From: Pristionchus mayeri
Lineage: Eukaryota; Nematoda; Chromadorea; Rhabditida; Neodiplogasteridae
DNA length: 64,000 nucleotides
NCBI GenBank assembly: GCA_036245805.1
Contig: BTRK01000003.1
Coordinates: 2,728,001-2,792,000, forward strand
Direction of reading: 5' to 3'
Shown here: positions 59,301-64,000 of the stretch, one piece after another
Layout: every line of letters begins with the position of its first letter
Position numbering within the stretch: position 1 is the stretch's first letter
Notes under the pieces: model-generated
What the model saw: only the letters and a program-made list of their open reading frames with translations
Databases searched by the model: none
Told to the model about the DNA's origin: nothing
Made by a program: the position numbers and the translations under genes

Positions 59301-62300
59301 AGGGCCGTACTTTATGCAGTAAGGGCCGTATTGTCGAAGATGATGTCTCCAGGGCCGTAGATACGTCAGATGACGCCATCAGGGCCGTAGACACTTCTGT
59401 AGGCCGTTGGGACACGAGGCAACAAGGAAATGATGTAAGGGCCGTAGGGCCGTAGGGCCGCCCTTTATGCAGTAAGGGCCGTAGGGTCGAAGATGACGTC
59501 ACCAGGGCCGTAGATACGTCAGATGACGCGATCAGGGCCTTATACACTTCTGTAGGCCGTTGGGACGCGAGGCAACATGGAAATGATGTAAGGACCGTAG
59601 GGCCTTACTTTATGCAGTAAGGGCCGTATGGTCGAAGATGACGTCACCAGGGCCGTAGATACGTCAGATGACGCCATCAGGGCCGTAGACACTTCTGTAG
59701 GCCGTTGGGACACGAGGCAACAAGGAAATGATGTAAGGGCCGTAGGGCCGTAGGGCCGCCCTTTATGCAGTAAGGGCCGTAGGGTCGAAGATGACGTCAC
59801 CAGGGCCGTAGAAACTTCTGTAGGCCGTTCGGACACGAGGCAACATGGAAATGATGTAAGGACCGTAGGGCCTTACTTTATGCAGTAAGGGCCGTATGGT
59901 CGAAGATGACGTCTCCAGGGCCGTTGATACGTCAGATGACGCCATCAGGTCCGTAGACACTTCTGTAGGCCGTTGAGACACGAGGCAACAAGGAAATGAT
60001 GTAAGGGCCGTAGGGCCGTAGTGCCGCCCTTTATGATGTAAGGGCCGTAGTGTCGAAGATGACGTCACCAGGGGCCGTAGATACGTCAGATGACGCCATC
60101 AGGGCCGTAGACACTTCTGTAGGCCGTTCGGACACGAGGCAACATGGAAATGATGTAAGGACCGTAGGGCCGTACTTTATGCAGTAAGGGCCGTATTGTC
60201 GAAGATGATGTCTCCAGGGCCGTAGATACGTCAGATGACGCCATCAGGGCCGTAGACACTTCTGTAGGCCGTTGGGACACGAGGCAACAAGGAAATGATG
60301 TAAGGGCCGTAGGGCCGTAGGGCCGCCCTTTATGCAGTAAGGGCCGTAGGGTCGAAGATGACGTCACCAGGGCCGTAGATACGTCAGATGACGCCATCAG
60401 GGCCGTAGACACTTCTGTAGGCCGTTGGGACACGAGGCACCAAGAAATGATGTAAGGGCCGTAGGGCCGTAGGGCCGCCCTTTATGCAGTAAGGGCCGTA
60501 GGGTCGAAGATGACGTCACCAGGGCCGTAGAAACTTCTGTAGGCCGTTCGGACACGAGGCAACATGGAAATGATGTAAGGACCGTAGGGCCTTACTTTAT
60601 GCAGTAAGGGCCGTATGGTCGAAGATGACGTCTCCAGGGCCGTTGATACGTCAGATGACGCCATCAGGTCCGTAGACACTTCTGTAGGCCGTTGAGACAC
60701 GAGGCAACAAGGAAATGATGTAAGGGCCGTAGGGCCGTAGTGCCGCCCTTTATGCAGTAAGGGCCGTAGGGTCGAAGATGACGTCACCAGGGCCGTAGAT
60801 ACGTCAGATGACGCGATCAGGGCCTTATACACTTCTGTAGGCCGTTGGGACGCGAGGCAACATGGAAATGATGTAAGGACCGTAGGGCCTTACTTTATGC
60901 AGTAAGGGCCGTATGGTCGAAGATGACGTCACCAGGGCCGTAGATACGTCAGATGACGCCATCAGGGCCGTAGACACTTCTGTAGGCCGTTGGGACACGA
61001 GGCAACAAGGAAATGATGTAAGGGCCGTAGGGCCGTAGGGCCGCCCTTTATGCAGTAAGGGCCGTAGGGTCGAAGATGACGTCACCAGGGCCGTAGAAAC
61101 TTCTGTAGGCCGTTCGGACACGAGGCAACATGGAAATGATGTAAGGACCGTAGGGCCTTACTTTATGCAGTAAGGGCCGTATGGTCGAAGATGACGTCTC
61201 CAGGGCCGTTGATACGTCAGATGACGCCATCAGGTCCGTAGACACTTCTGTAGGCCGTTGAGACACGAGGCAACAAGGAAATGATGTAAGGGCCGTAGGG
61301 CCGTAGTGCCGCCCTTTATGATGTAAGGGCCGTAGTGTCGAAGATGACGTCACCAGGGGCCGTAGATACGTCAGATGACGCCATCAGGGCCGTAGACACT
61401 TCTGTAGGCCGTTCGGACACGAGGCAACATGGAAATGATGTAAGGACCGTAGGGCCGTACTTTATGCAGTAAGGGCCGTATTGTCGAAGATGATGTCTCC
61501 AGGGCCGTAGATACGTCAGATGACGCCATCAGGGCCGTAGACACTTCTGTAGGCCGTTGGGACACGAGGCAACAAGGAAATGATGTAAGGGCCGTAGGGC
61601 CGTAGGGCCGCCCTTTATGCAGTAAGGGCCGTAGGGTCGAAGATGACGTCACCAGGGCCGTAGATACGTCAGATGACGCCATCAGGGCCGTAGACACTTC
61701 TGTAGGCCGTTGGGACACGAGGCACCAAGAAATGATGTAAGGGCCGTAGGGCCGTAGGGCCGCCCTTTATGCAGTAAGGGCCGTAGGGTCGAAGATGACG
61801 TCACCAGGGCCGTAGAAACTTCTGTAGGCCGTTCGGACACGAGGCAACATGGAAATGATGTAAGGACCGTAGGGCCTTACTTTATGCAGTAAGGGCCGTA
61901 TGGTCGAAGATGACGTCTCCAGGGCCGTTGATACGTCAGATGACGCCATCAGGTCCGTAGACACTTCTGTAGGCCGTTGAGACACGAGGCAACAAGGAAA
62001 TGATGTAAGGGCCGTAGGGCCGTAGTGCCGCCCTTTATGATGTAAGGGCCGTAGTGTCGAAGATGACGTCACCAGGGGCCGTAGATACGTCAGATGACGC
62101 CATCAGGGCCGTAGACACTTCTGTAGGCCGTTCGGACACGAGGCAACATGGAAATGATGTAAGGACCGTAGGGCCGTACTTTATGCAGTAAGGGCCGTAT
62201 TGTCGAAGATGATGTCTCCAGGGCCGTAGATACGTCAGATGACGCCATCAGGGCCGTAGACACTTCTGTAGGCCGTTGGGACACGAGGCAACAAGGAAAT

Positions 62301-64000
62301 GATGTAAGGGCCGTAGGGCCGTAGGGCCGCCCTTTATGCAGTAAGGGCCGTAGGGTCGAAGATGACGTCACCAGGGCCGTAGATACGTCAGATGACGCCA
62401 TCAGGGCCGTAGACACTTCTGTAGGCCGTTGGGACACGAGGCACCAAGAAATGATGTAAGGGCCGTAGGGCCGTAGGGCCGCCCTTTATGCAGTAAGGGC
62501 CGTAGGGTCGAAGATGACGTCACCAGGGCCGTAGAAACTTCTGTAGGCCGTTCGGACACGAGGCAACATGGAAATGATGTAAGGACCGTAGGGCCTTACT
62601 TTATGCAGTAAGGGCCGTATGGTCGAAGATGACGTCTCCAGGGCCGTTGATACGTCAGATGACGCCATCAGGTCCGTAGACACTTCTGTAGGCCGTTGAG
62701 ACACGAGGCAACAAGGAAATGATGTAAGGGCCGTAGGGCCGTAGTGCCGCCCTTTATGCAGTAAGGGCCGTAGGGTCGAAGATGACGTCACCAGGGCCGT
62801 AGATACGTCAGATGACGCGATCAGGGCCTTATACACTTCTGTAGGCCGTTGGGACGCGAGGCAACATGGAAATGATGTAAGGACCGTAGGGCCTTACTTT
62901 ATGCAGTAAGGGCCGTATGGTCGAAGATGACGTCACCAGGGCCGTAGATACGTCAGATGACGCCATCAGGGCCGTAGACACTTCTGTAGGCCGTTGGGAC
63001 ACGAGGCAACAAGGAAATGATGTAAGGGCCGTAGGGCCGTAGGGCCGCCCTTTATGCAGTAAGGGCCGTAGGGTCGAAGATGACGTCACCAGGGCCGTAG
63101 AAACTTCTGTAGGCCGTTCGGACACGAGGCAACATGGAAATGATGTAAGGACCGTAGGGCCTTACTTTATGCAGTAAGGGCCGTATGGTCGAAGATGACG
63201 TCTCCAGGGCCGTTGATACGTCAGATGACGCCATCAGGTCCGTAGACACTTCTGTAGGCCGTTGAGACACGAGGCAACAAGGAAATGATGTAAGGGCCGT
63301 AGGGCCGTAGTGCCGCCCTTTATGATGTAAGGGCCGTAGTGTCGAAGATGACGTCACCAGGGGCCGTAGATACGTCAGATGACGCCATCAGGGCCGTAGA
63401 CACTTCTGTAGGCCGTTCGGACACGAGGCAACATGGAAATGATGTAAGGACCGTAGGGCCGTACTTTATGCAGTAAGGGCCGTATTGTCGAAGATGATGT
63501 CTCCAGGGCCGTAGATACGTCAGATGACGCCATCAGGGCCGTAGACACTTCTGTAGGCCGTTGGGACACGAGGCAACAAGGAAATGATGTAAGGGCCGTA
63601 GGGCCGTAGGGCCGCCCTTTATGCAGTAAGGGCCGTAGGGTCGAAGATGACGTCACCAGGGCCGTAGATACGTCAGATGACGCCATCAGGGCCGTAGACA
63701 CTTCTGTAGGCCGTTGGGACACGAGGCACCAAGAAATGATGTAAGGGCCGTAGGGCCGTAGGGCCGCCCTTTATGCAGTAAGGGCCGTAGGGTCGAAGAT
63801 GACGTCACCAGGGCCGTAGAAACTTCTGTAGGCCGTTCGGACACGAGGCAACATGGAAATGATGTAAGGACCGTAGGGCCTTACTTTATGCAGTAAGGGC
63901 CGTATGGTCGAAGATGACGTCTCCAGGGCCGTTGATACGTCAGATGACGCCATCAGGTCCGTAGACACTTCTGTAGGCCGTTGAGACACGAGGCAACAAG
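38376..64000 (-). repeat. GC-rich 153-bp satellite, right array (runs off window)
   Basis: The same unit as 28901-35035 but in the opposite orientation (GGGCCGTAGGGCCGTAGGG, TGACGTCACCAGGGCCGTAG). Dividing the length gives about 165 units. Several higher-order repeats are visible: 40895-43055 recurs at 43361-45521 (offset 2466 bp, almost identical), 49062-49964 at 50830-51732 (offset 1768), and 60482-61996 at 62486-64000 (offset 2004, composed of 719 + 1285). Units of 152 bp (AACAAGAAATG instead of AACAAGGAAATG) break the otherwise open frame. No endonuclease fragment or other insertion interrupts it after 38376. Confidence 0.95.

Noticed and set aside
38376..64000. CRISPR-like array
   Set aside because: Units are contiguous 152-153 bp tandem repeats without unique spacers, in a eukaryotic context. 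It is a satellite, not direct repeats with spacers.
38376..64000. Canonical G-quadruplex in each satellite unit
   Set aside because: Most units have only three GGG runs with short loops (GGGCCGTAGGGCCGTAGGG) before a long gap, so the usual four-run rule is not met.

Overview
The window looks like AT-rich, repeat-dense nuclear DNA of a nematode. The evidence is compact introns (45-51 bp in several models, with TTTCAG-type acceptors), small secreted cysteine-rich proteins split over tiny exons, exons of a muscarinic (GAR-type) acetylcholine receptor, palindromic DNA elements and MITEs, and an RTE-like non-LTR endonuclease. There is no bacterial operon structure, and I saw no tRNA, rRNA or CRISPR array. 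One 500-N assembly gap lies at 3085-3584.

Layout. (1) 1-8.2 kb is ordinary gene space on the minus strand. It holds the partial gene E (1-481), the C6-like cysteine-rich gene A (4982-6065), a weak two-exon fragment (6290-6457) and the complete small secreted gene B (6771-7628). A hAT-type MITE family with 8-bp target duplications is scattered through it. (2) 8.2-27 kb is a degenerate tandem cluster of segmental duplications. Each unit carries, on the minus strand, 3' exons of a muscarinic-type GPCR: a low-complexity exon S, an intracellular-loop-3 exon I, a TM6 exon, a TM7 exon and a C-terminal exon. Between S and I lies a tandem array of about 220-260 bp units that repeats the intron-end/exon-start of exon I. 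Every receptor copy visible here carries at least one inactivating lesion. Large foldback elements of 1.0-1.6 kb have inserted into these duplicates, and a small intact-looking secreted-protein gene D (20785-21536) sits between copies 2 and 3. (3) 27.6-28.5 kb is another foldback element. (4) 28.9-64 kb is a very large satellite locus. A GC-rich unit of about 153 bp is arrayed in one orientation at 28.9-35.0 kb and in the opposite orientation at 38.4-64 kb (running off the window). The arrays flank an inverted pair of AT-rich arms (35.20-36.12 and 36.55-37.44 kb) that contain an 80-bp repeat. An endonuclease-domain fragment (37.4-38.4 kb) interrupts the right side. Both satellite families carry the CRE octamer TGACGTCA.

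Functionally, the only convincing complete genes are small secreted cysteine-rich proteins (B and D, probably A), plus part of an unidentified gene E. The receptor copies look like pseudogenes. Long satellite ORFs exist because the repeat length is divisible by three; I do not regard them as protein genes. I did not find a new multi-gene system. The most unusual things are the CRE-bearing inverted satellite locus, the array built from a receptor splice-acceptor segment, and the cleanly dated mobile-element insertions.
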